A stretch of 64,000 nt of DNA from JBGTGG01 sp964398945 (GCA_964398945.1 CAYNOT010000001.1:248001-312000); one strand, 5' to 3'. Shown: positions 1 through 7,922, numbered from the stretch's first letter. Translations and numbers: made by a program. Notes: generated from the sequence alone by a model not told the origin.

Positions 1-103
1 AAACGGCTACTGTAAATATCTTTAATTAATCACATTTTTTGAGGTTGATTATCAGGTATTCCAGATTAGAATGCATAAAATTGCAGCTTCCTAAAACACC
101 ATC

Positions 104-1054
104 ATGACCAAATTTACCTTTACTGAAAAGAAAGATACCCGTTCGGGCTTCGGAGTTGGACTTCACGAACTAGGCAAAAAAAATGAAAATGTAGTGGCAC
201 TTTGTGCGGATCTTGTCGGATCACTCAAAATGGCTGCTTTTATTAAAGACTTTCCTGATCGTTTCGTGCAAGTGGGAATTGCGGAAGCCAACATGATGGG
301 CATTGCAGCAGGATTAACAATTGGTGGAAAAATTCCGTTTACCGGAACGTTCGCGAATTTTTCTACCGGACGTGTATATGATCAGATTCGTCAGTCGATT
401 GCCTATTCAGGAAAGAATGTAAAAATATGTGCCTCCCATGCGGGGTTAACGCTTGGTGAAGATGGCGCTACCCACCAGATTTTGGAAGATGTGGGGATGA
501 TGCGAATGGTGCCCGGCATGACGGTGATTGTTCCTTGTGATTACGAACAAACCCGATTGGCAACTTTGGCATTAGGCGATCACGTTGGCCCTGCCTATTT
601 ACGATTTGGCCGCCCGAACTGGCCAATCTTTACAGAAGGCCGGGAGTTTATAATTGGTAAAGCTGATAAAATGATTGAAGGCAATGATGTTACCATTTTT
701 GCCAACGGCCACATGGTGTGGCAAGCCATCGAAGCAGAAGCAATCCTTGCGGAGAAAGGCATCAGCGCTGAAGTTATAAATATCCATACCATCAAACCGT
801 TGGATGTAGAAGCCATCCTTGCATCAGTGAAGAAAACAGGATGTGCCGTTACGTGTGAAGAACATCAACGCAATGGTGGATTGGGCGATAGCGTAGCGCA
901 AGTGTTGGGCATGCACAACCCCGCTCCTATGGAAATGGTTGCGGTCAACGATTCCTTTGGCGAAAGCGGACAACCAATTGAGCTATTGGCGAAATATGGA
1001 TTGGGTGTCGAAAATATTGTAGCGGCCGTTGAGAAGGTTGTGAAGAGGAAGTAA
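104..1054 (+). CDS. Transketolase, C-terminal subunit
   Basis: This is the C-terminal half of a split transketolase, which moves two-carbon ketol units between sugar phosphates in the pentose phosphate pathway using thiamine diphosphate. It is 316 residues, the usual length for the separate subunit. The pyrimidine-binding domain fills residues 1-170, with the catalytic glutamate E61 in GIAEANM and an ATHQ motif near 127; the C-terminal domain follows. The N-terminal subunit is not in the window and probably lies just upstream. The ATG at 104 gives the conserved start. The split form is common in Bacteroidota and other bacteria. Some 1-deoxyxylulose-5-phosphate synthase or pyruvate dehydrogenase E1 beta subunits share the fold, but the motifs fit transketolase better. 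Confidence 0.93.
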   Translation: MTKFTFTEKKDTRSGFGVGLHELGKKNENVVALCADLVGSLKMAAFIKDFPDRFVQVGIAEANMMGIAAGLTIGGKIPFTGTFANFSTGRVYDQIRQSIAYSGKNVKICASHAGLTLGEDGATHQILEDVGMMRMVPGMTVIVPCDYEQTRLATLALGDHVGPAYLRFGRPNWPIFTEGREFIIGKADKMIEGNDVTIFANGHMVWQAIEAEAILAEKGISAEVINIHTIKPLDVEAILASVKKTGCAVTCEEHQRNGGLGDSVAQVLGMHNPAPMEMVAVNDSFGESGQPIELLAKYGLGVENIVAAVEKVVKRK

Positions 1055-1184
1055 ATAAGATACCTCTTTCAAGGAATCTATATAATAGCAAAGATATAGC
1101 CACTGGTAGCATATATCTGCAAGAATATTGGTTATTGATTATATTCGTGTGTTGGCGGCCGGTTCTCGGAACGAGACAAAATAC

Positions 1185-1808
1185 ATGAAAAATACTTGCA
1201 CAATTTTATTAAGCGTTTTACTTATAACAAGTAATTGTGAACAACGTAAGTCGACAGGCACTGACTCCGCAGACGACATTTACGACTATAAACAATACAA
1301 CAGATTTATTTTGGTCAAAAGTGACAACGTATTTGCCTCAGGAGCAAAAATTTCGGACTTCGGACAATTGCCCAAAGAAGGTGATGTTTACAATCATGTT
1401 TTCAGTTTTGGAGAGATTTCGGGATGGGGATTAATTAAAGTAAGTGACGAATTGGACAATGTATATTTTTATAACATTGCCTATTGGTTATTAGGGTTCG
1501 GTGACAATGACCCAAATCATGCAGACAAATCTGTAATCGTTTTGACAGACAAAGAAACGGGTGGCGTAAAATACTTGGGACTTATTGACACTGGGATAAC
1601 GAAGATTGACGACTCAATGCTCTTACTTTCGGACAAAGACGAACAATTCATTGTTGAGATTCCGTTTCATACGTTTAAAACCGTTGACAAAAAATTCAAT
1701 TACAGCATAAATAACTTTTTGACAAGTAATTCAATAACGGTTGACGATTTTAAAGATCCAATACTTATGACAACAACAATTAGATTTAATGAGAAAACCG
1801 CCCTCTAA
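1185..1808 (+). CDS. Putative secreted lipoprotein of unknown function, atypical codon usage
   Basis: I do not recognise the family. The ATG at 1185 opens a hydrophobic signal (residues 2-16) that ends in T-S-N-C, a plausible lipoprotein cleavage site at C18; an in-frame TTG at 1128 would add 19 residues in front of the signal and is less likely. The mature part (about 190 residues) is acidic and polar with no membrane segment. Aspartate is written mostly as GAC, while neighbouring genes mostly use GAT, which suggests a recent foreign origin. The stretch just upstream (1150-1180) is GC-rich and holds a small hairpin at 1164-1176. The gene sits alone between transketolase and a patch of broken elements, as a cassette or island gene would. 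Confidence 0.6.
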   Translation: MKNTCTILLSVLLITSNCEQRKSTGTDSADDIYDYKQYNRFILVKSDNVFASGAKISDFGQLPKEGDVYNHVFSFGEISGWGLIKVSDELDNVYFYNIAYWLLGFGDNDPNHADKSVIVLTDKETGGVKYLGLIDTGITKIDDSMLLLSDKDEQFIVEIPFHTFKTVDKKFNYSINNFLTSNSITVDDFKDPILMTTTIRFNEKTAL

Positions 1809-1820
1809 TCGAGTAGACGG

Positions 1821-1845
1821 CCTCACCGGGAATTAACCGATGAGG
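1821..1845 (-). repeat. Hairpin, 9-bp stem, best paired on minus strand
   Basis: The arms are 1821-1829 and 1837-1845 with a 7-base loop. On the minus-strand RNA all nine pairs form, one as G-U; on the plus strand one pair becomes C-A. This suggests it belongs to a minus-strand transcript, and it lies just downstream of the minus open frame at 1854-2048. No T-run follows, so it is not a standard terminator. Confidence 0.45.
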
Positions 1846-1853
1846 TTCGCCTA

Positions 1854-2048
1854 TCACACCATCCCGAAGCTTTCGGAACGTTCATTAAGTTGTGCCTGCG
1901 CACCAAAGTGCTTCAGCACACAGGTGTAGAGATACTTTTTCATAGTAAGAGACCAGGGACAATTTAATGCTTCTAAATCCCACTGCGCCAAGCGCGAACC
2001 GTTGGTGACAATGAAAAGTACTTTACAGAAAGGTTCAACGAAACCAAA
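1854..2048 (-). other. Unexplained minus-strand open frame, possible gene remnant
   Basis: A stop-to-stop open frame of 64 codons whose only ATG is at 1943, which would give a 29-residue product starting MKKYLYTCVLKHFGAQ. The frame stays open for 35 codons upstream of that ATG without another start, as in the tail of a gene that has lost its front. I cannot assign a family. The segment 1809-2100 otherwise contains no gene on the plus strand. It could be a remnant of a mobile element or intron; that is inference. Confidence 0.25.
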
Positions 2049-2100
2049 TCAATCAAATAAATCGTTACTTGTTACTTAACAATTCAAAATAATCAAACCA

Positions 2101-2280
2101 ATGAAAGCATCCTCCTTCATGGACGTGGTAAAAAGCATTTGCTATGTCAAGGCTAAACAGCTCACCGATGCTAAAGCGCTACTTATGGAAGAAATACGCG
2201 AAGCTGTTGAGGAGATGAAACTTATAAAAACCGGCAAAAAGAAAGTCCGAAATGCAGAGGATTTTTTAAATGACGTATAG
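2101..2280 (+). CDS. Small antitoxin-like protein
   Basis: A 59-residue basic protein too short for most gene callers. Its end (KLIKTGKKKVRNAEDFLNDV) resembles the C-terminal toxin-wrapping tail of small Bacteroidota antitoxins of the RelB/ParD kind, and a helical acidic stretch (residues 29-40, MEEIREAVEEMK) precedes it. Its stop overlaps the start of a RelE-like toxin frame at 2270 by 11 bases, the classic coupling of antitoxin to toxin. The toxin frame is broken, so the protein is now an orphan. The first 20 residues do not clearly match a DNA-binding domain, so regulation of its own promoter is unproven. Confidence 0.6.
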   Translation: MKASSFMDVVKSICYVKAKQLTDAKALLMEEIREAVEEMKLIKTGKKKVRNAEDFLNDV

Positions 2281-2371
2281 CGTAAAGTCCGTTGCCGTTT
2301 TTGAGAAACAAGCAAGAAATATATTCAGGAAATGTTATTTAGAAAGGAACAACACCTTGATCCTATCTTAA
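2270..2371 (+). pseudogene. RelE-family toxin remnant, N-terminal fragment
   Basis: The frame begins MTYSVKSVAVFEKQARNIFRK, which matches the first strand and helix typical of RelE/ParE ribosome-dependent or gyrase toxins, then loses resemblance and stops after 33 codons; intact family members have about 90-100. It overlaps the antitoxin-like gene at 2101-2280. No continuation of the toxin core or its catalytic C-terminal residues is visible in any frame downstream. The break falls at about codon 22, where the sequence appears joined to a second antitoxin tail in another frame. Confidence 0.6.
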
Positions 2372-2487
2372 AAAAGAAATTGACGGTCCGTTCGCAAAAA
2401 GCGAATGAAGACATCAAAACGGGTAAAGTATACACGCGAAAAGAAGCAGAGGCTAAACTTAATTCAAAAATATTTTCAATTCCTTGA
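2332..2487 (+). pseudogene. Second antitoxin remnant, C-terminal part
   Basis: This 51-codon frame ends in a segment (residues about 21-47) with the pattern RSQKANEDIKTGKVYTRKEA, close to the tail of Bacteroidota antitoxins in which a KS-E-DI-x-x-G-K-V-x-S/T motif leads into a final helix. It reads out of frame with the preceding RelE fragment and has no N-terminal domain, so it is a remnant rather than a gene. With the two features before it, it marks a collapsed pair of toxin-antitoxin loci next to the arsenic module. Confidence 0.5.
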
Positions 2488-2494
2488 AACTTAA

Positions 2495-2510
2495 ATCGTA
2501 TTATTACGAT
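2495..2510 (+). promoter_or_regulatory. Probable ArsR operator 1
   Basis: ATCGTA-TTAT-TACGAT is a perfect inverted repeat 11 bases before the arsR start. A second near-copy precedes arsM at 2866-2881. Position and repetition suggest that the ArsR homologue binds here and is released by arsenite. This is inferred from sequence alone. Confidence 0.7.
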
Positions 2511-2520
2511 TAATACAACC

Positions 2521-2847
2521 ATGGGACTTACCAAAACAGAAGGCTTTACAAAAACACAACTGGAGGTTTCAGCTTTGGCAAAAGCATTGGGCCACCCTGC
2601 ACGCATTGCCATTCTGCAGTTTCTCGCACAAAAAAATACATGTGTATGTGGGGATATCGTGGATGAACTTCCGCTTTCGCAAAGTACCGTATCCCAGCAT
2701 TTGAAAGAACTCAAAAACCTCGGATTGATCAAAGGGGAAATTGAAGGCCCATCGGTTTGCTATTGTATCCACCAGGCCAATTGGGACAAAGCCAAAAAAT
2801 TGATGAATACCTTCTTCGAAAAGAACAACCCGGAAAACTGCTGCTAA
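2521..2847 (+). CDS. arsR: ArsR-family arsenite-responsive repressor
   Basis: A 108-residue winged-helix repressor of the ArsR/SmtB family. The recognition helix is near residues 51-66 (PLSQSTVSQHLKELKN). The metal site is of the ArsR type: C41 and C43 in NTCVCGDIV just before the recognition helix, with a further C107-C108 pair at the extreme C-terminus. In the family, arsenite binding to such cysteines releases the DNA. Matching inverted repeats lie before this gene and before arsM, so it probably controls itself and the methylation genes. The ATG at 2521 is the only sensible start. Confidence 0.9.
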   Translation: MGLTKTEGFTKTQLEVSALAKALGHPARIAILQFLAQKNTCVCGDIVDELPLSQSTVSQHLKELKNLGLIKGEIEGPSVCYCIHQANWDKAKKLMNTFFEKNNPENCC

Positions 2848-2865
2848 AAAATTTTAACCAATTAA

Positions 2866-2881
2866 ATCGCAATATTACGAT
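2866..2881 (+). promoter_or_regulatory. Probable ArsR operator 2
   Basis: ATCGCAATATTACGAT in the 53-base gap between arsR and arsM shares the ATCG-N8-CGAT frame of the operator at 2495-2510. It suggests a second regulated promoter for arsM and the acetyltransferase gene. Confidence 0.6.
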
Positions 2882-2900
2882 AAACACAAACAAACTAAAT

Positions 2901-3782
2901 ATGGAAACAAACACAACATCATCCGACCAAATCAAAAAACTGGTAAAAGAGCAATACGCAAAAATTGCTGTGCAAGATTATGAAACCAATGCCAACTCCT
3001 GCTGTGGCGCTGGTGGTTGTGGTGATACTGCCGTGATGGCAGAAAACTATGAACAACTTGAAGGGTATGTAAAAGATGCAGACCTTGGATTGGGATGTGG
3101 CCTCCCCACCGAGTTTGCAAAAATCAACAAAGGTGATACGGTTATTGATTTAGGATCGGGTGCCGGAAATGATGCCTTCATTGCACGTTCTGTTGTTGGT
3201 GCCGAAGGAAAAGTGATCGGCATCGACTTTACAGAAACCATGATTGCCAAAGCAAGGATCAATGCTCAAAAGATGAACTACAACAATGTTGAATTCCGCT
3301 ATGGCGACATTGAAGAAATGCCGGTTGAAAGTGATATAGCCGATGTAATTGTGAGCAATTGTGTGTTGAACCTTGTTCCGAACAAAGCGAATGTGATTTC
3401 AGAAATTTTCCGCGTGCTAAAACCCGGTGGGCATTTTAGCATTTCCGATATCGTAATGGATGGTGCGCTTCCCCAAAACATTCAGAAAGCCGCAGCGATG
3501 TATGTAGGTTGTGTTGCTGGTGCAATTCAAAAAAATGAATATTTGAACCTTATCGGGACAGTAGGGTTTGAAAACGTAATCGTACAAAAAGAAAAAACGA
3601 TTTCACTGCCGGAAGAAGTCTTACAAAAATATTTAAATCCCGAAGAATTATTCCTGTTTCGTCAATCGAATATGCGAATTTTGAGCGTAACTGTATATGC
3701 TGAAAAGCCTGGGGAAAAAGCATTGCAAAATAATACAGAAAAAAAAGAGAAAAACTGCTGTGGTCCCGAATGCTGTAATTAA
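2901..3782 (+). CDS. arsM: Arsenite S-adenosylmethionine methyltransferase
   Basis: Methylates trivalent arsenic with S-adenosylmethionine to mono-, di- and trimethyl forms, which can leave the cell as volatile species. It is 293 residues with a class I methyltransferase core: the SAM loop DLGSGAGND at 83-91 and a D-F-T acidic strand end at about 109. Conserved family cysteines are visible at C66 (GLGCGLP), C154 (SNCVLNL) and C204 (VGCVAGA), with extra pairs at C34-C35 and C286-C287/C291-C292 that may sequester arsenite. The start at 2901 follows operator 2; an open frame reaches further upstream but lies inside arsR. The 9-base gap to the next gene suggests one operon. Confidence 0.93.
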   Translation: METNTTSSDQIKKLVKEQYAKIAVQDYETNANSCCGAGGCGDTAVMAENYEQLEGYVKDADLGLGCGLPTEFAKINKGDTVIDLGSGAGNDAFIARSVVGAEGKVIGIDFTETMIAKARINAQKMNYNNVEFRYGDIEEMPVESDIADVIVSNCVLNLVPNKANVISEIFRVLKPGGHFSISDIVMDGALPQNIQKAAAMYVGCVAGAIQKNEYLNLIGTVGFENVIVQKEKTISLPEEVLQKYLNPEELFLFRQSNMRILSVTVYAEKPGEKALQNNTEKKEKNCCGPECCN

Positions 3783-3791
3783 ATTGTGCGC

Positions 3792-4229
3792 ATGGAACTA
3801 GCAACACAAGAAATCAATACAAAAGAAGCGTTTGAAATTTTTCGTAATCTTATCGCCTCAGCAGATCTTCCAACAGATGATCTCGATTATGAGAAACAAT
3901 TTTTGATTGGTTACTATGATAATGGTTCATTAATGGCAACCGGAGGATTGGAAGTATTTGGTCCCGATGCAATTCTTCGGTCACTTACTGTTAAGCTGGG
4001 CTCGCGCAATAAATCCCTGGGATCAAATATTGTCGATGATCTTTTATCAAAGGCGAGAGAAAAAGGTGTTCAAACAATCTATTTGCTTACAGAAACCGCC
4101 CGGGATTTTTTTAAGAAGAAAGGTTTTTCTGAAATCAATCGTGATGATGCCCCCAAACAAGTGAAAGCTTCACAAGAGTTTTCTGTGATTTGTGGAAAAG
4201 GTGCTACATGCATGAAACTATCGCTTTAG
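3792..4229 (+). CDS. GNAT-family acetyltransferase, ArsN2-like
   Basis: A 145-residue GNAT acetyltransferase. The acetyl-CoA-binding region lies around residues 72-90 (LGSRNKSLGSNIVDDLL), followed by the LLTETARDFFKKKGF segment typical of ArsN2 proteins in arsenic operons. The founding ArsN acetylates organoarsenical herbicides; the role of ArsN2 is less clear. Being third in an arsR-arsM operon supports an arsenic role. The ATG at 3792 is preferred over a GTG two codons upstream. A strong terminator at 4289 ends the unit. Confidence 0.8.
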   Translation: MELATQEINTKEAFEIFRNLIASADLPTDDLDYEKQFLIGYYDNGSLMATGGLEVFGPDAILRSLTVKLGSRNKSLGSNIVDDLLSKAREKGVQTIYLLTETARDFFKKKGFSEINRDDAPKQVKASQEFSVICGKGATCMKLSL

Positions 4230-4288
4230 ACTGGCGATCAAGAAATATTCGGATACGCCTGCACTGTGCAGAAGTGAATTAAAATAAC

Positions 4289-4327
4289 AATAGCCCCAAC
4301 CTTCCGGTCAGGGGCTATTTTTTTTTG
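4289..4327 (+). terminator. Rho-independent terminator of the ars operon
   Basis: AATAGCCCC at 4289-4297 pairs with GGGGCTATT at 4311-4319, and a run of T follows. It lies 60 bases after the acetyltransferase stop. Confidence 0.9.
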
Positions 4328-4492
4328 ATATATTCATCCGGTTAAAAGTATTGGTGCTTCATTCCATAGAAACAGAAATCAGTAATGCTTCCTATCACAT
4401 GTTCGTTTGCAAAAAAAAGAAATTAGAGCTTCCATCTCTTTTCCTGCAAGCGTTTTTTACATTTACGTTTCTAATTGTACCCATAGTACCCA

Positions 4493-6385
4493 ATGAAACT
4501 GAATAAGTATTTCGTAATCGATTTCGATAGCACTTTTACAAAAGTTGAAGCCTTTGATGTATTGGCTGAGATTTCTTTAAATGGAAAATCCCACAAGGAA
4601 GAATTGATAAAACAGGTGAAGGATATCACCGACCAGGGCATGACAGGTGCCATCAGTTTCCGGGAATCGCTTGAAAGAAGGTTGGAAATCCTGGGTGCTG
4701 ACAAAACCCATCTCGGTCCTTTGGTGGCCAGGTTGAAGGATGTGGTCTCTGAATCTTTTAAGCGCAACAGGGAGTTTTTCCAGAAGTACGCTGATAATAT
4801 TTATATAATCTCCAATGGCTTCCGCGAATTCATCGTGCCTATTGTTTCTGAATTTGGGTTGAAACCGGAAAATGTATTGGCCAATGAATTTCGTTTCGAT
4901 GATGATGGAAAGATTGTCGGGTTCGATGAAGAAAACCCCTTGAGTTCGAACAACGGAAAAGTTGAACAACTGAAACGCCTTAACTTACCGGGCGATGTGT
5001 ATGTGGTAGGCGATGGTTATACAGACTATGAAATCAAACATGCCGGGCTCGCCAATAAGTTTTTTGCCTTCACCGAAAATGTGAGCCGTGAAAACATACT
5101 TGAAAAAGCAGACCACATCACCCCAAGTTTTGACGAATTTTTATACCTCAATAAATTGAACACCGCTATCTCCTACCCTAAAAACAGGATCAACGTTTTG
5201 CTTCTCGAAAATGTGCATCCGCGTGCGCTCGAAATTTTAAAGCATGATGGTTTCAATGTTGAAACCTATCCCGCAGGATTGACCGAAGATGAACTCTGTG
5301 AGAAAATAAAAAACATTTCAGTTTTAGGGATCCGTTCTAAAACACAAGTGACCGCGAAAGTATTGGAAAATGCCAACCGGTTGATGGCCATTGGTGCCTT
5401 CTGTATTGGCACGAATCAAATCGACCTAAAAGCAGCAACCAGAAAAGGTGTTTCTGTTTTCAATGCACCGTATAGCAACACACGTTCTGTAGTGGAACTT
5501 GCGATTGCTGAAATGATTATCCTGATCCGGAACTTGCCCGACAAGTTTGCCAAAATGCATGATGGCCACTGGGACAAATCCGCGACTGGCAGTTTCGAAA
5601 TCCGTGGAAAGAAGCTGGGCATTGTCGGGTATGGAAATATCGGAACGCAGCTTTCTGTTTTGGCAGAGTCGTTGGGAATGAAGGTCTACTATTACGACCG
5701 GGAAGAAAAACTTGCATTGGGAAACGCCACCAAGTGTAAATCTTTAAAAGAACTTTTCGAACAAGTCGATCTTATTTCCCTGCATGTGGATGGCCGCCCT
5801 GAGAATGAAAACATGATCGGCAAGCAGGAGTTTGGATGGATGAAGAAAGGTGTGATTTTCGTAAACTTGAGCCGTGGGCACATTGTCGATATCCAGGCAT
5901 TAAAAGAAAGTATTGAAAACGGAACTATTACAGGTTGCGGAATTGATGTATTTCCGGAAGAGCCGATCAGCAACCAGGAAGAATTCCTATCTGAATTAAG
6001 GGGATTGCCGAATACTATTTTAACACCCCACATTGGCGGAAGTACGCTGGAAGCGCAAGAGAACATTGCCAATTTCGTTCCCTCAAAAATTATTGATTAT
6101 ATCAATACCGGTAGTACTTCCAATAGCGTAAACTTCCCGAACCTTACATTGCCTATTTTGGAAAATGCACATCGGTTGATCCACATCCATGATAACGTAC
6201 CGGGAATTTTAGCAAAGATCAATCAGGTGTTGGCGCATCATGACATCAACATTGTCGGGCAATATCTGATCACCAATGACATGATCGGTTATGTGATCAC
6301 CGATATCGATAAAGCATACGACAAAGAGGTGATCAAAGAGCTGCGCCAAATTGAGCATACCATAAAGTTTAGGGTATTGTATTAA
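4493..6385 (+). CDS. serA: Fused phosphoserine phosphatase (SerB-like) and D-3-phosphoglycerate dehydrogenase (SerA)
   Basis: A 630-residue two-enzyme fusion. Residues 1-215 are a HAD phosphatase: nucleophile D10 and acid D12 in DFDST (the usual DxDGT has G where this has S), motif SNG at 107-109 and GDG at 173-175. Residues 232-550 are 3-phosphoglycerate dehydrogenase with the NAD loop GxGxxG at 379-384, RGHIVD at 461-466 and catalytic H513 in TPHIGGST. Residues 560-630 are an ACT domain, the usual site of serine feedback in this family. First and last steps of phosphorylated serine synthesis thus sit on one chain, and SerC for the middle step is next downstream. Phosphatase specificity for phosphoserine is inferred from the fusion partner and context. 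Confidence 0.92.
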   Translation: MKLNKYFVIDFDSTFTKVEAFDVLAEISLNGKSHKEELIKQVKDITDQGMTGAISFRESLERRLEILGADKTHLGPLVARLKDVVSESFKRNREFFQKYADNIYIISNGFREFIVPIVSEFGLKPENVLANEFRFDDDGKIVGFDEENPLSSNNGKVEQLKRLNLPGDVYVVGDGYTDYEIKHAGLANKFFAFTENVSRENILEKADHITPSFDEFLYLNKLNTAISYPKNRINVLLLENVHPRALEILKHDGFNVETYPAGLTEDELCEKIKNISVLGIRSKTQVTAKVLENANRLMAIGAFCIGTNQIDLKAATRKGVSVFNAPYSNTRSVVELAIAEMIILIRNLPDKFAKMHDGHWDKSATGSFEIRGKKLGIVGYGNIGTQLSVLAESLGMKVYYYDREEKLALGNATKCKSLKELFEQVDLISLHVDGRPENENMIGKQEFGWMKKGVIFVNLSRGHIVDIQALKESIENGTITGCGIDVFPEEPISNQEEFLSELRGLPNTILTPHIGGSTLEAQENIANFVPSKIIDYINTGSTSNSVNFPNLTLPILENAHRLIHIHDNVPGILAKINQVLAHHDINIVGQYLITNDMIGYVITDIDKAYDKEVIKELRQIEHTIKFRVLY

Positions 6386-6714
6386 AGGTTGCGGTGCTGA
6401 ATTTTGTGATGCCCTGGCGGAACAAAGCTGGGGTTAAAAAAAATCCACCGGATTTGGAGAGGTGTATTTCGAACCCCATTTCAGACAGGTTTTGAGCTGC
6501 CACCCATCCGCAACCTTCCACTGTTATCCTGCTTTTAGGGCGAGGCCCCGACAAGTCGGGGTGAGGCCTGGTTTTGGTAGGCGCTTTACTCGGCATTGTA
6601 TTCGTGTTAGGTTCGAAAAACGTGTCCCAAATCCGAGTGGATATGTGCGCAAGGTACAAGAATAAAAAAGTGGATACACTATTGAATAAAACCTAATTTT
6701 TTCATAGCCCTTTA
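6386..6714. other. Gene-free spacer with a palindrome at 6546-6561
   Basis: About 330 bases between serA and the serC promoter. I see no convincing gene; a 96-codon minus frame across it is proline-rich, matches nothing I know and overlaps the serA end. The one clear structure is a perfect 7-bp inverted repeat with a 2-base loop (CCCCGAC-AA-GTCGGGG) inside a GC-rich stretch, flanked by two GAGGCC copies. It resembles the short GC-rich palindromes scattered in Bacteroidota genomes. Confidence 0.5.
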
Positions 6715-6722
6715 TATCTTTG
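6715..6722 (+). promoter_or_regulatory. Candidate -7 box for serC
   Basis: TATCTTTG matches the Bacteroidota -7 consensus TAnnTTTG exactly, 24 bases before the serC ATG. The -33 region has no clear TTTG. It implies that serC can be transcribed separately from serA. Confidence 0.5.
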
Positions 6723-6746
6723 GATTTGCTTTACAAAATTCTAACT

Positions 6747-7826
6747 ATGACCCCCATCAATTTTAATCCCGGCCCTTCCCAACTATATTTTACTGTTCCT
6801 GATCACATCCGGCAAGCACTCAAGGAAAATATTCCCTCCATCTCCCACCGTAGCCCAACATTTGATGCAGTGGTGAAAGAAGCGTATGAAAACTTACGTG
6901 AATTGCTCAGCATCCCCGACAGCCATCACATTTTCTTTTTGGGTTCTGCAAACGAAGCTTTTGAACGCATCCTTCAAAATTTAGTGGAAGAAACTTCTTT
7001 TCACTTTGTAAATGGGGCATTCAGTAAAAGGTTTTATGATTTTGGAAAGATGTTGGGGAAAAAAACAGTCAGCCTTATCGTTCCTGAAGGCCAGGGTTTC
7101 CAACAACCCTTTACAATCGATAGTGCCACAGAACTGATTGCCGTTACACACAATGAAACCAGCACCGGGGTTTCTTTCCCGATGGGATTTATCCATAGCC
7201 TGAAAGATCAATACCCGAATAGCTTAATAGCGGTGGATGCAGTTTCCTCCATCCCCTATCCGCAATTTGATTATTCAAAAATCGACAGCATGTTCTTTTC
7301 TGTACAAAAAGGGTTTGGCCTTCCAGCAGGATTAGGTGTATGGATTGTCAATGATCGCTGCATCGAAAAAGCCGAACAACTGAAAAGCAAAGGCAGTGTC
7401 ATCGGAAGTTATCACAGCCTTCCTTCCTTGCTTCAAAATGCCAAAAAATACCAAACACCCGAAACACCGAATATGCTGGCGATTTACTTGTTGGCAAAAG
7501 TTTCCGGTGATATGGTAAGACGGGGAATCAAAAACATAAGAAGCGAAACAGATTATAAAGCTGCAATCCTCTATCAGGCACTGTACGAACATCAACAACT
7601 AAAACCTTTTGTTGAGGAGAAAGCCTTTCAATCCAAAACAGTTGTTGTTGCGGAATCAGGTGAATACACGAGGCAAATCACTCAACTTCTAAATGAAAAA
7701 GGTTTGCAACCGGGCGAAGGTTACGGGGCAGCAAAGGCAACCCAGCTTCGATTTGCCAACTTCCCAACACATTCTAAAGAGCAATTTGAATTATTGGTGG
7801 ATACCTTAAATATGATCAAGGTTTAA
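6747..7826 (+). CDS. serC: Phosphoserine aminotransferase
   Basis: Converts 3-phosphohydroxypyruvate and glutamate to phosphoserine, a class V PLP aminotransferase. It has 359 residues and opens with NFNPGPSQLY, a family hallmark. The PLP lysine is K188 in SVQKGFGLPAG; the THNETSTG segment (134-141) and VDAVSS (163-168) hold cofactor contacts. The sequence is of the divergent branch rather than the E. coli type, but its place directly after the serB-serA fusion supports the role. The ATG at 6747 is chosen over an in-frame TTG at 6720, which overlaps the promoter box. An imperfect copy of its last codons lies 83 bases downstream. Confidence 0.9.
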   Translation: MTPINFNPGPSQLYFTVPDHIRQALKENIPSISHRSPTFDAVVKEAYENLRELLSIPDSHHIFFLGSANEAFERILQNLVEETSFHFVNGAFSKRFYDFGKMLGKKTVSLIVPEGQGFQQPFTIDSATELIAVTHNETSTGVSFPMGFIHSLKDQYPNSLIAVDAVSSIPYPQFDYSKIDSMFFSVQKGFGLPAGLGVWIVNDRCIEKAEQLKSKGSVIGSYHSLPSLLQNAKKYQTPETPNMLAIYLLAKVSGDMVRRGIKNIRSETDYKAAILYQALYEHQQLKPFVEEKAFQSKTVVVAESGEYTRQITQLLNEKGLQPGEGYGAAKATQLRFANFPTHSKEQFELLVDTLNMIKV

Positions 7827-7879
7827 TTTACAGTTCAAATTACAGTTCAAAATGCCTGTGTGACACAGCCCTGGATGAA

Positions 7880-7914
7880 GTCGATACTTTAAATGCGATC
7901 AAGTTTTAATTTAC
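7880..7914 (+). repeat. Duplicated serC 3' end
   Basis: These 35 bases match the end of serC (7797-7831) at 30 positions, including the stop codon: the copy reads VDTLNAIKF-stop against VDTLNMIKV-stop in the gene. It looks like the scar of an old tandem duplication or recombination at the gene end. The surrounding 7827-8072 spacer holds no gene. Confidence 0.7.
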
Positions 7915-7922
7915 TTCGGATT

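Noticed and set aside
1809..2060. Group II intron or retroelement tail
   Set aside because: The hairpin at 1821 and a minus frame suggested it, but no domain V, no exon-binding pattern and no reverse transcriptase motif are visible.
2325..2732. A 135-codon minus-strand frame across the antitoxin remnant and arsR
   Set aside because: It lies opposite arsR, a clear gene with operators, and its protein is serine/cysteine-rich without a family.
6468..6640. tRNA-like TTCGAACCCC and GGTTCGAAAA sequences
   Set aside because: No cloverleaf, acceptor stem or anticodon arm could be formed around them.
6369..6659. A 96-codon minus-strand frame in the serA-serC spacer
   Set aside because: It overlaps the serA end, is proline-rich, has no recognisable domain and crosses a palindrome; chance openness is more likely.
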